Below, one piece after another: positions 1-7,174 of a DNA stretch of 12,084 nucleotides (position 1 is its first letter; each line of letters starts with the position of its first letter). The position numbers and the translations under genes were made by a program. Location: NCBI GenBank assembly GCA_910577065.1, contig CAJTLD010000079.1, positions 1 through 12,084 of the forward strand. Reading direction: 5' to 3'. Origin of the DNA: an uncultured Lachnospiraceae bacterium (GTDB taxonomy: Bacteria; Bacillota; Clostridia; Lachnospirales; Lachnospiraceae). The notes under the pieces were generated by a model, which saw only the letters and a list, made by a program, of their open reading frames with translations, did not search any database and had not been told where the DNA came from.

Positions 1-152
1 CGTTTCCGGCGGTTGCGTCCGCATTCGGATACGTAAACGGGATACTTTAGAGCCGTTTTATCCTGTCACACAGTGAATGCCGCATCCCCTGTCCTCTGGC
101 TGACGGAACTTTGCCAACATTGTTCGCTACAATAGTAGAACATGCTTAAAAA
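1..152. other. Left-edge region without a supportable gene
   Basis: No gene with a start codon and ribosome binding site could be supported here. One plus-strand frame is open from the window edge to a TGA at 74-76 (24 codons). It could be the tail of a convergent gene, but it is too short to recognise. Two small foldable elements are visible. At 1-39, CGTTT and AAACG arms enclose TCCG-CATT-CGGA. At 121-142, TGTT and CTAC pair with GTAG and AACA around AATA, with a two-base bulge. Neither is followed by a T-run in the direction of dusB transcription, so no terminator for dusB is visible. Confidence 0.4.
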
Positions 153-1245
153 TCACTTTAATACTTCCTCAAACAACGCACAAAGCCCCTCATAACTTTC
201 CACCTCGTTTATTCTCCCCCGCAGCTTCGCCGAATTAGGATACCTGCTTGTATACCAGGCCGCATGTTTTCTCATCTCCCGCACGCCGGTGTAATCCCCC
301 TTATATGCAATCAGCATCCTGGCATGCCGCAGCATCATTTCCACCCGCTCCTGCATAGACGGTTTTTCCATATTCCTGCCATGTTCAAGATAATAAAGCA
401 TTTCTTTAAAAATCCAGGGATTCCCCTGTGCGCCCCGTGCTACCATAAACCCGTCGCACCCGGTCTGCATACGCATCCGCTCTACATCTTCCCCGGTCAG
501 TAAATCTCCGTTGCCAATCACCGGAATACGGACGGCCTCCTTTACCTGCCGGATTATATCCCAATCCGCCTTTCCCGCATAATACTGCTCCCTGGTTCTT
601 GCATGTACGGCGACTGCCGCCGCTCCGGATTCCTGCGCAATACGTGCAAATTCCACCGCATTGACATGCGCGTCGTCAAACCCCTTTCGGATCTTCACCG
701 TCACCGGTTTCTGAATCGCCCTTGCCGTTTGTTCAATAATTTTCCCCGCCAAAACCGGATTTTTCATTAAAGCGGATCCATCCCCGTTATTCACCACCTT
801 CGGCACGGGACAACCCATGTTAATATCCAGAATATCAAACGGCAGCTCCTCGATCTGCTTTGCAATCCCGCTTATCACTTCCGGATCCGATCCAAACAAC
901 TGCAGCGACACCGGATGCTCGCGTTCGTCAATTGTGAGAAGTTCATTCGTATTTTTGTTTTTATATAAAATTGCCTTTGCGCTAACCATTTCCATACAAA
1001 TAAGCCCCGCCCCCTGTTCCTTGCACAGGATGCGAAATGGCAGGTCTGTAACACCCTGCCATTGGAGCTAATATAAGATTATTGGGAAGCGTTACGTTTC
1101 CAATTTGAAGGGTTTCTACTTTCTTGCCGCACGGCATATAGGTATCCTTTAGGGTTTCTGCTTTTTTGCCGCACGGCATATAGGTATCCTTTAGGGTTTC
1201 TGCTTTCTTGCCGCACGGCATATAGGTATCCTTTAGGTTTTTCAT
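153..1245 (-). pseudogene. dusB: tRNA-dihydrouridine synthase (DusB type), frameshifted and with repeat-expanded N terminus
   Basis: Dus enzymes are FMN-dependent and reduce uridine in tRNA D-loops using NADPH. The main body (153-995) shows NMGCPVPKV with the catalytic cysteine, VTVKIRKGFDD, AVHARTREQYY and the FMN-site ARGAQGNPWIF. The N-terminal part (982-1245) ends in LILAPMAG and then goes out of frame. One surplus base in the CCC at 1054-1056 (GGG on the coding strand) separates it from VTDLPFRILCKEQGAGLICMEM in the next frame. Deleting one base would restore a 363-residue protein, or about 321 residues without the 42-residue repeat insert, which is the family's usual length. The first frame stops at 982. 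A restart at 995 would lack the APMAGVTD flavin-site region and has no good ribosome binding site, so the product is probably inactive unless the shift is a sequencing error. ATG 1245 follows an AAGGCAGG-like site and lies 14 bp after coaX, so it is co-transcribed. Confidence 0.85.
1110..1235 (-). repeat. Three 42-bp tandem direct repeats in the 5' end of dusB
   Basis: Units lie at 1110-1151, 1152-1193 and 1194-1235 with an exact 42-bp period. They differ at only two positions: GCA to GTA in the dusB-proximal unit, and AAG to AAA in the middle one. In the dusB frame each unit encodes KDTYMPCGKKAETL. The three units are inserted between MKNL and QIGNV, so the ancestral start was probably MKNLQIGNV. 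Because 42 is a multiple of three, the insertion keeps frame. Each unit contains TGCCG-CA-CGGCA, a short inverted repeat. Two other frames are also open across the unit: GYLYAVRQESRNPK on the minus strand and GFLLSCRTAYRYPL on the plus strand. No spacers separate the copies, so this is not a CRISPR array. Confidence 0.95.
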
Positions 1246-1259
1246 TTTAACCTGCCTTT

Positions 1260-2018
1260 TTATTTCTGTTTTTCAAATATGAGACGAAGCCCGGACAACG
1301 TAAGGTTGGGATCATAAATATGAATACAGTCTGTTTCCTTTGCAATGATCCTGCCCAGCCCCCCGGTTGCAACAACCTTCACATCCCGGTAGCCGGACTC
1401 TTCAATCATGCTGCGCACGATATATTCCGTCTGCCCAATCTGCCCGTATACCAGTCCCGCCTGCATACTGCTGATGGTTTCCTGCGCCAAAATACTCTGC
1501 GGCTTGCAGATTTCAATTTTCGCCGCGTCTTCTCACAGCGCCTTTGCACTGATACGGATGCCTGGCGCCGTAACGCCTGCGACAAATGCGCCGGATGCGT
1601 CCACCAGATCATAAGTAGTCGCCGTCCCGAAATCCAGAACAAGCGCCGGACCGCCGTATAACTCATATGCGCCCGCCGCATCTACAATACGATCCGCCCC
1701 AATCTGCTTTGGATTCTCCGTCACAACCCGGATTCCCGTCTTTACCCCTGGCCCGACTATCACAGGCGTAATGCCGAAATATTTAATCACCGCACTGTTT
1801 AAGGAATGCATTACATCCGGAACGACAGAAGCCGTAATCACATGTGTAATCTCCTTCTGTGCAATCCGGTTCCGTTCAATCATATCAATAATACTTACGC
1901 CAAACTCGTCTGATGTCCTGGGGTTTTTCGTTGTCATGCGGAACGTCGTAACGAGTTCTTTCCCGTCAAACACACCAAATGTAATATTCGTATTCCCTAC
2001 ATCCATTGTCAGTAACAT
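1260..2018 (-). pseudogene. coaX: Type III pantothenate kinase, interrupted by an in-frame TGA
   Basis: CoaX phosphorylates pantothenate in the first step of CoA synthesis. Visible motifs are DVGNTN (residues 6-11, phosphate/nucleotide binding), GADR (107-110) and DFGTATTYD (129-137). After the stop come SSMQAGLVYGQIG, ATGGLG and NLTLSGLRLI. Codon 162 is TGA (1533-1535); the same frame then continues as EDAAKIEICKPQSILAQET to TAA at 1260. Relatives read roughly ...AL-x-x-x-AAKLPRIEI here, so the stop falls at an ordinary residue, and three residues (LPR/LPK) are also missing after AAK. That is a 9-bp in-frame deletion. Read through, the protein would be 252 residues, close to the usual 255-258. 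The start at 2018 has GAGGAGG upstream and overlaps the previous gene by 10 bp. TGA is a normal stop in this genome, since argF and the DUF6145-type gene end in it. A 161-residue product would lack the C-terminal third of the fold. Confidence 0.88.
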
Positions 2019-2356
2019 CTTGATTCCTCCTCATACTCGCCCAGAAAAACATATCTGTAATACACCTGCAGCTGCTCCAAAAGTTCCGCTTTTTCCCGCT
2101 GCAGTTCCTTAACCTTCAGTACGCTTCCGATTTCGTCATACAGATAATCCCCTTCATCCGCCGAAGTCCGGAATGTAAGCTCTCCGTCTTCGTCAAACAC
2201 CAGTTCCACAACGCCGCCCACGTCCTCCGTAAAAAGCACGCACATGATCTTAAGTTCGTCGCGGATCCCCTGCGGAAGCCCCGAAAACGCTTCGTTCAGA
2301 TAAAATTTCTTTTCATATGCGCTTGCGGCGCATAATACGGTTTCCTGCTGCTCCAT
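2009..2356 (-). CDS. DUF6145-type small conserved protein
   Basis: This is a 115-residue acidic protein of unknown function. It resembles the DUF6145 family found beside birA and coaX in Lachnospiraceae; this assignment comes from recalled family sequence and context, not from a search. It contains a central IMCVLFTEDVGGVVELVFDE stretch that looks like beta strands, and a likely coiled coil near residues 80-98 (VLKVKELQREKAELLEQLQ). No signal peptide or membrane segment is visible. The frame is open further upstream to 2425, but the ATG at 2356 has an AAAGGAG site five bases before it and is clearly preferred. It overlaps the coaX start by 10 bp, which suggests translational coupling. Confidence 0.8.
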   Translation of the reverse strand: MEQQETVLCAASAYEKKFYLNEAFSGLPQGIRDELKIMCVLFTEDVGGVVELVFDEDGELTFRTSADEGDYLYDEIGSVLKVKELQREKAELLEQLQVYYRYVFLGEYEEESRCY

Positions 2357-2435
2357 GTACTCTCCTTTTTTTGATTCCAAACCGGGCCAAAAACCGTAAG
2401 CCGTCTGCCGGGAAGCATTTTTCAAACACGCTCTG

Positions 2436-2475
2436 GTACTCTATCCGGCCAGAAGTTGAAGTCTGGACGGAGTAC
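2436..2475 (-). other. Intergenic hairpin just after birA
   Basis: Outer arms GTACTC (2436-2441) and GAGTAC (2470-2475) enclose inner arms CCAGA (2449-2453) and TCTGG (2462-2466) with an 8-base loop. Additional CG pairs lie between them, with a mismatch and a 4-base internal loop. The structure begins inside the birA stop codon. No T-run follows, so it is not a standard intrinsic terminator. In the 118-bp gap between birA and the DUF6145-type gene it may protect or process the polycistronic transcript. That role is inferred. Confidence 0.5.
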
Positions 2476-3452
2476 TAAACATATCCGTAAATCCCCCGCA
2501 CGGACACCTCCCCGGAGGAAACAAGCCTTACTCCCTGTTCCGTTTCCACCATCAGTTCACCGTGCTCCGCAATCCCCCGCGCCGTTCCGACGAAAGGATC
2601 TTTTTGATCCAGCACGCGCACCTGCCTGTCCCGGTTCACCAGATACCCGTTATATTCCTTTTGTATCCCGCTCAAATCGACCGTTTCCAAAAAACAGCCG
2701 TAATACAGTTCAAACTGCTCCCAAACCGCCCAGATAAGCTCTGCCCGCCGGATTGTCCCGCCGCCTTCCATAACAATCGAAGTCGCCACCGCCGCGGCAT
2801 CGTCTCCGAACCGTTCATTGGAAACATTGATGCCGATTCCAATTACCACATAATTTATCGCGTCTATCTCCGTATTCATTTCTGTCAGGATCCCGCAGAT
2901 TTTCCTGCCGTTCAGCACAATGTCATTCGGCCATTTAATCTGCGCGTCAAGCCCGAAACGCTCCCTGAGCGCCTTTGCAACCGCCATCGCCGCCACAATC
3001 GTAAGCATCGAAGCCTGTTTGGGCAAAAAAGAAGGCCGCAGCAAAACCGTCATAAAAATCCCCGTATGTTCCGGCGACTCCCAGGCGCGCCCCCGCCGCC
3101 CGCGTCCGGCTTCCTGCCGTCCCGCTACCACTAACGTACCGTGCGGCCACCCTTCTTCGCCCAGACGTTTTGCCTGAATATTTGTCGAATCTGTCACATC
3201 CAGATAGACCACTTTATTTCCGGCCCACGCGGTTCTGCGCAGGCTTTCCAGTTCTTCCCCGTTTAATACGTCCTGCGCCCCCTTCAGGCAGTAGCCCTTA
3301 TTCGGGATCGCCTCAATCCGGTAGCCTTCCGCCTTCAGCTTATGGATCGCCTTCCAGACTGCCGTTCTGGAAACACCGAACCTGCCGCAAAGCTCCTGCC
3401 CGGACACAAAGCCCTGCGCATTTCGTAAAGCGGCCAACAGCTCTGTTTTCAA
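2475..3452 (-). CDS. birA: Bifunctional biotin-[acetyl-CoA-carboxylase] ligase / biotin operon repressor
   Basis: BirA activates biotin with ATP to biotinyl-5'-AMP and attaches it to carboxyl carrier proteins; forms with an N-terminal DNA-binding domain also repress biotin genes. The 325-residue protein has all parts. A winged helix-turn-helix spans residues about 15-55 (SGQELCGRFGVSRTAVWKAI). The catalytic domain has DSTN (88-91), GRGRRGR (116-122, adenylate-binding loop), KWPND (173-177, catalytic lysine region) and GIGIN (205-209). A C-terminal SH3-like domain ends near the stop. The start is TTG at 3452, whose first three bases overlap the argF stop (TTGA). AGGAGAGGG lies a few bases upstream. 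The 4-bp overlap indicates translational coupling to argF. It ends in TAG. Confidence 0.95.
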   Translation of the reverse strand: MKTELLAALRNAQGFVSGQELCGRFGVSRTAVWKAIHKLKAEGYRIEAIPNKGYCLKGAQDVLNGEELESLRRTAWAGNKVVYLDVTDSTNIQAKRLGEEGWPHGTLVVAGRQEAGRGRRGRAWESPEHTGIFMTVLLRPSFLPKQASMLTIVAAMAVAKALRERFGLDAQIKWPNDIVLNGRKICGILTEMNTEIDAINYVVIGIGINVSNERFGDDAAAVATSIVMEGGGTIRRAELIWAVWEQFELYYGCFLETVDLSGIQKEYNGYLVNRDRQVRVLDQKDPFVGTARGIAEHGELMVETEQGVRLVSSGEVSVRGIYGYV

Positions 3453-4447
3453 AACGTTCCCTCTCCTAATGTAGCAAGCATCACCGCTTTGATCGTATGC
3501 ATCCGGTTCTCTGCTTCATCAAATACAACCGACTGGCTTCCTTCAAACACTTCTTCCGTTACTTCAATTTCATCCAGCCCGAACTTTTCGTGTATTTCCC
3601 TGCCGATTACTGTCTTTAAATCGTGGAACGCCGGCAGGCAGTGCATAAAAATGGCGTCCTTCCCCGCCAGCTCCATCACCTTCCCGTTTACCTGGTACGG
3701 CATCAGTTCTTTAATCCGCTCCTCCCATACCGCATCGGGCTCTCCCATGGAAACCCATACGTCCGTATAAACCGCATCCGCACCCGTAACCGCTTCGGCC
3801 ACATCCGTGCAAAGCGTTACCGAGCCGCCTGTCTCTTTTGCCAGCCCTTCGCAATAGGCAACCAGCTTTTCATCCGGAAAATAGTTCTTCGTCGTACAGG
3901 CCACAAAATGCATCCCAAGCTTCGCACAGACCACCATCAGGGAATTTGCCATATTATAACGGGCGTCTCCCATATATACAAGCTTCACGCCCCCAATCCT
4001 TCCCAGATGCTCCCGGATTGTCAGCAAATCCGCCAGCATCTGCGTCGGATGAAATTCATTCGTAAGCCCGTTCCAGACTGGTACCTGCGCATGCGCCGCC
4101 AGTTCTTCTACAATCTCCTGCCCGTACCCGCGGTACTCAATCCCGTCGAACATCCTGCCAAGTACCCGCGCCGTGTCCGCAATGCTTTCCTTCTTGCCAA
4201 TCTGCGAACTGGACGGATCCAGATACGTCACATGCATTCCCAAATCATGCGCGGCCACCTCAAACGAACACCGCGTCCGCGTACTCGTCTTCTCAAAAAT
4301 CAGGGCGATATTTTTCCCCGCCAAATGCGTATGAGCAATCCCGTTTTTCTTCTGTTCCTTCAATTTTCCCGCCAAGTCCACCAGGTACAAAATCTCTTCC
4401 GGCGAATAATCGATCAGTTTCAAAAAATGACGTCCCTTTAAATTCAT
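3449..4447 (-). CDS. argF: Ornithine carbamoyltransferase
   Basis: This enzyme makes citrulline from ornithine and carbamoyl phosphate in arginine synthesis (or runs in reverse in the arginine deiminase pathway). The 332-residue length is typical. Motifs are STRTR (55-59, carbamoyl-phosphate binding), HPTQ (133-136), YMGDARYNMANS (158-169), SMGE (233-236, ornithine binding) and HCLP (269-272, catalytic cysteine). The ATG at 4447 is chosen because AGGAGG lies eight bases upstream and the protein then begins MNLKGRHFLKLIDYS as in relatives; the frame is open six codons further upstream, but that start has no better site. No arcA or arcC is nearby, and no other arginine gene is in the window, so the anabolic assignment rests on family prevalence. 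It follows the SPFH gene by 26 bp and overlaps birA by 4 bp. Confidence 0.95.
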   Translation of the reverse strand: MNLKGRHFLKLIDYSPEEILYLVDLAGKLKEQKKNGIAHTHLAGKNIALIFEKTSTRTRCSFEVAAHDLGMHVTYLDPSSSQIGKKESIADTARVLGRMFDGIEYRGYGQEIVEELAAHAQVPVWNGLTNEFHPTQMLADLLTIREHLGRIGGVKLVYMGDARYNMANSLMVVCAKLGMHFVACTTKNYFPDEKLVAYCEGLAKETGGSVTLCTDVAEAVTGADAVYTDVWVSMGEPDAVWEERIKELMPYQVNGKVMELAGKDAIFMHCLPAFHDLKTVIGREIHEKFGLDEIEVTEEVFEGSQSVVFDEAENRMHTIKAVMLATLGEGTF

Positions 4448-4473
4448 CTTCTCATCCTCCTGCATATAGCCTG

Positions 4474-5388
4474 TCAGGCTTCTTTCGATACGGTCTCTGC
4501 GACTGCCTTCGCAAGTCCCGCAATCCCCTGGATTTCCGAAGGGATAATAATCTTTGTGGCTTTTCCGTCCGCCGCTTTTGCAAATGCTTCTAAGCTTTTA
4601 AGCTGGAGCACTCCCGCATCCGGCGCCGCTTCTTTTAAAAACCGCAGGCCGTCTGCGTTTGCCTGCTGTATCTTAAGAATCGCTTCCGCCTGTCCTTCCG
4701 CCTCTCGTATGGTCGCTTCCTTATGTGCCTCCGCACGCAGGATTGCAGCCTGCTTTTCGGCTTCCGCATCCAGAATCGCCGATTCCTTCTTTCCTTCCGC
4801 AACGAGAATCGTAGATTTTTTCTCTCCTTCCGCCTTTAAAATGGCTTCCCTTCGCTCCCGCTCCGCTTTCATCTGCTTTTCCATTGCATCCTGAATCGCG
4901 GAAGGCGGAATAATATTTTTAAGCTCCACCCGGTTCACCTTGATCCCCCAGGGATCCGTCGCTACATCCAGGGAAGCCCGCATCTTCGTATTAATCGTTT
5001 CACGGGAAGTCAGCGTTTCGTCCAGTTCCAGATCTCCGATAATGTTGCGCAGCGTCGTCGCCGTCAGATTTTCAATCGCCATAATCGGGCTCTCAACCCC
5101 ATATGCAAACAGCTTCGGATCCGTTATCTGGAAAAATACAACCGTGTCAATCTGCATCGTGACATTATCCTTTGTAATCACCGGCTGCGGCGGGAAATCC
5201 ACCACCTGTTCTTTTAAATTAATTCTTCTGGCAATCCGATCCACAAACGGTCTTTTAAAATGAATCCCAACGCCCCAGGTCGCCCTGTATGCGCCTAAGC
5301 ACTCCACAACCGCCGCGTGCGCCTGCGGCACAATCTTTACGCAGCTTGCGGCCGTAATTAAACCAGCCGTTCCTATCATCAAATCCAT
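4474..5388 (-). CDS. SPFH/stomatin-like (prohibitin family) membrane-associated protein
   Basis: This is a 304-residue protein of the stomatin/HflK/QmcA type, which forms oligomeric membrane scaffolds affecting proteases and lipid domains. A short hydrophobic N terminus (residues about 4-17) is followed by the SPFH domain (about 20-185; AAVVECLGAYRATWGVGIHFKRPF, TKDNVTMQIDTVVFFQITDP, TTLRNIIGDLELDETLTSRE). A long repetitive coiled coil follows (about 185-255; repeated ILxAEGxKxxAI). No NfeD partner is adjacent, although SPFH and NfeD genes are often paired. The ATG at 5388 is preferred because GGAGG lies eight bases upstream. An upstream in-frame ATG at 5442 would fall inside the inverted repeat at 5410-5449. 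This is the first gene of the six-gene minus-strand run. Confidence 0.9.
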   Translation of the reverse strand: MDLMIGTAGLITAASCVKIVPQAHAAVVECLGAYRATWGVGIHFKRPFVDRIARRINLKEQVVDFPPQPVITKDNVTMQIDTVVFFQITDPKLFAYGVESPIMAIENLTATTLRNIIGDLELDETLTSRETINTKMRASLDVATDPWGIKVNRVELKNIIPPSAIQDAMEKQMKAERERREAILKAEGEKKSTILVAEGKKESAILDAEAEKQAAILRAEAHKEATIREAEGQAEAILKIQQANADGLRFLKEAAPDAGVLQLKSLEAFAKAADGKATKIIIPSEIQGIAGLAKAVAETVSKEA

Positions 5389-5403
5389 AAGCAAAACCTC
5401 CAT

Positions 5404-5449
5404 AAAAAATAGTAGTATGTCAGCTATATCCATACCTAACATACTACTA
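5404..5449 (-). terminator. Probable intrinsic terminator after the wall hydrolase gene
   Basis: A perfect 11-bp inverted repeat, TAGTAGTATGT (5410-5420) and ACATACTACTA (5439-5449), has an 18-base loop. On the minus strand it is followed by six T residues (5409-5404). It lies 20 bp after the stop at 5470 and just before the ribosome binding site of the SPFH gene. The stem is AT-rich, so termination may be partial and let some transcripts run into the SPFH operon. An operator for the SPFH operon is an alternative reading. Confidence 0.55.
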
Positions 5450-5469
5450 CAATCTATTTCATATTACAA

Positions 5470-6918
5470 CTAGAAAAAGACGTTTGCGCCGATTACCGTA
5501 CCTGAGTGGCCGCTCGCCGCGCTGCGGAACGACAACGCCCCGTTTGTATTGTCCACACCGCCGATTGCTTCCCTTGCCGCCTGCAGGCATGCGCTGCGTA
5601 CGCCGCCCGCCATGACGCTTGAAACGCTGCCGTTTAATGCCGGTGTAAACTGGCCGCCCTGGTAAATAACGCCGGAAATGCTTCCCGGATAGCTTCCGCT
5701 CCTGACACGGTTCATAACGACCGCGCCTACCGCAACCATGCCTTCATAAGAACCGCCGCCCGCTTCGCACTGGATTAATGCGCCAAGCAGCGTCACTTCA
5801 TCTGAATTTGCAGATGCCGCCGGCTTCTTCGACGAAGATTCCGCAGCCTGCTGCGCTTCTGCTTCCTGCGCCTCTTTTGCAGCTACTTCTTCGCTGTTTA
5901 ACGCCGTGCCGAGGTTTAATTCCACGTTTACGTATTCTGCGCTTACATAAGCGGTTGAATCGGTTGTATAAACGGCTACCCAGCCGTCCGTCCCTTCCGC
6001 CTCTTTATTTACTTTTAATTTCTCGCCGTCGGACGCCGTAGTTACGATACCGGCTTCTTCATGCGGTTCGCTTCTCAGACGAAGCCCGTCTGTATTTACC
6101 GTCGCATACAGGCTGCACACTTCATTTGCAAGCTGGTTCGCTTCTTCCCCATAAACCAGGTACTCGTTTTTCACATATCCGGTCGCATTCCCGGAAGAAA
6201 TTTTTGTCCATTCCCCTTCTACCGAAATGACTTCCGCCACATCTCCGCGGTAAAACTTTCCGGCCAGTTCGGAATCTGCATCCGGCGCCGTACGGATATT
6301 CATATCTTCCTCTACGTTCGCCATAACCATATTTGTCCATGTTCCTTCCGGCGCCGCTTCCTGCGCTGCTTCCGCAGGCGCTTCTGCCGCCGCTTCTTCT
6401 ATTATGGTTTCCTGCGGCTGTAACACCGTTTCCTCCGGAACTTCAGCCTCTTGTGCGCTTCCGGTTTCTGCTTCCTGTACGTCTGACGCCTGTGTATCTG
6501 CTGTTTCCTGTACACCTGCTTCCGACGGTATATCATTAGCTGCCATATATATCTGCCCGTCTTCTCCGACATTGTTTACAACTTCTTCCGCCACAAACTC
6601 TGTCAGATTCGCCGCGCCGCATGCAATGCCCGCAGCCAATACTTCCTGGCTATCTTCTGCTATGACGCTTCCTTCCGAAACCGTATCATGCTGTACTTTT
6701 TCCACACTGGCTAACTTCATTTTATCCTGTGGAACCAGTTCCATATCATACAATTCCGAAACGATGCCGGCCGTACCGTTTTTGCTTGGCAAAACGTTTC
6801 CTGTCACATTTCCTTTGCCGTCTTCTGTGGATCCTCCCAATGCAGTGATTGTTGTCATAACCAATAATGCTGACGCAACCGTCATGCTTTCAACCACTTT
6901 TTTGTTTCGATTCATCAT
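5470..6918 (-). CDS. Secreted cell-wall hydrolase: two bacterial SH3 domains plus SleB-type domain
   Basis: The 482-residue protein starts with a signal peptide (MNRNKK, then a hydrophobic core at about 12-27). An unrecognised stretch and a Glu/Ala-rich, low-complexity region (about 135-192) follow. Two SH3b domains come next (about 198-257, NIRTAPDADSELAGKFYRGD; about 270-333, GLRLRSEPHEEAGIVTTASDG), then an Ala/Glu/Ser linker. The C terminus (372-482) is a SleB/CwlJ-type hydrolase domain. SleB enzymes are lytic transglycosylase-like peptidoglycan hydrolases; Glu385 in LIQCEAGGGSYEGMVAVG fits the catalytic residue. The C terminus reads IGANVFF where relatives often have IGNHxFY, so a commonly seen histidine is absent. 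SH3b domains suggest binding to the wall. ATG 6918 and ATG 6915 are both possible; GGAGG four or seven bases upstream fits the second better. It is transcribed alone from a strong promoter at 7028-7056. Confidence 0.88.
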   Translation of the reverse strand: MMNRNKKVVESMTVASALLVMTTITALGGSTEDGKGNVTGNVLPSKNGTAGIVSELYDMELVPQDKMKLASVEKVQHDTVSEGSVIAEDSQEVLAAGIACGAANLTEFVAEEVVNNVGEDGQIYMAANDIPSEAGVQETADTQASDVQEAETGSAQEAEVPEETVLQPQETIIEEAAAEAPAEAAQEAAPEGTWTNMVMANVEEDMNIRTAPDADSELAGKFYRGDVAEVISVEGEWTKISSGNATGYVKNEYLVYGEEANQLANEVCSLYATVNTDGLRLRSEPHEEAGIVTTASDGEKLKVNKEAEGTDGWVAVYTTDSTAYVSAEYVNVELNLGTALNSEEVAAKEAQEAEAQQAAESSSKKPAASANSDEVTLLGALIQCEAGGGSYEGMVAVGAVVMNRVRSGSYPGSISGVIYQGGQFTPALNGSVSSVMAGGVRSACLQAAREAIGGVDNTNGALSFRSAASGHSGTVIGANVFF

Positions 6919-6996
6919 TCAACCTCCAAGATTCGTAATATTTGGTCGAAATAAGAACAACTTCTTTTCAAATTATTCAAATTTCAATTCATAAAT

Positions 6997-7022
6997 ATTA
7001 CAATTATTACAAAAATGTTACA
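6997..7022 (-). promoter_or_regulatory. WalR/VicR-like box at the transcription start of the wall hydrolase gene
   Basis: On the minus strand the sequence reads TGTAAC-ATTTT-TGTAAT (7022-7006), an exact match to the published WalR consensus TGTWAH-N5-TGTWAH. A third TGTAAT half-site lies three bases further (7002-6997). The predicted transcription start is near 7021, so the box covers about +1 to +16, where WalR sites usually repress. A degenerate copy (TGTAAA-N5-GCTAAA, 7104-7088) lies upstream of the -35. WalRK controls peptidoglycan hydrolases in Firmicutes, which fits this gene. The region is AT-rich, so chance is possible. Confidence 0.5.
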
Positions 7023-7027
7023 CTAGG

Positions 7028-7056
7028 ATACTATCACACACCCATATCTTTGTCAA
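7028..7056 (-). promoter_or_regulatory. Sigma-A promoter of the wall hydrolase gene
   Basis: On the minus strand, TTGACA (7056-7051) is separated by exactly 17 bases from TAGTAT (7033-7028). The predicted start is near 7021, which leaves a 5' untranslated region of about 100 nt. It is divergent from the promoter at 7116-7145. Confidence 0.8.
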
Positions 7057-7115
7057 GTCCTAATATTTTCTTCTTTTTTTCTTAAGATTTAGCAATATTT
7101 TACAATTGCGCAGTC

Positions 7116-7145
7116 TTGACAATCCGGCATTCTTCTATATATAAT
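7116..7145 (+). promoter_or_regulatory. Sigma-A promoter of the MutS2-like gene leader
   Basis: Perfect TTGACA (7116-7121) and TATAAT (7140-7145) hexamers are separated by 18 bases. Transcription should start near 7152, giving a leader of about 277 nt before the GTG at 7429. Both hexamers are consensus, so initiation is likely strong, which fits control after initiation. Confidence 0.8.
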
Positions 7146-7174
7146 ATACAAAACAAAATTCAGGAGGACATTTT

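Noticed and set aside
121..142. LexA-type operator (TGTTC...GAACA)
   Set aside because: The half-sites are too far apart for a clostridial LexA box, and no gene start is placed to use it.
1110..1235. CRISPR array
   Set aside because: The three copies are directly adjacent with no spacers, and they are in frame inside dusB.
1533..1535. TGA in coaX read as selenocysteine or tryptophan
   Set aside because: TGA ends intact neighbours (argF, DUF6145-type gene), no catalytic Cys/Sec is expected at this site in CoaX, no selenocysteine-type stem-loop was recognised after it, and an adjacent deletion points to decay.
3623..4441. 272-codon plus-strand open frame
   Set aside because: It is wholly antisense to argF, rich in Arg/His/Pro as expected of a shadow frame, and matches no family.
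6404..6994. 196-codon plus-strand open frame
   Set aside because: It is antisense to the wall hydrolase, Ser/Thr/Ala-rich as a mirror of the Glu/Ala region, and has no ribosome binding site.
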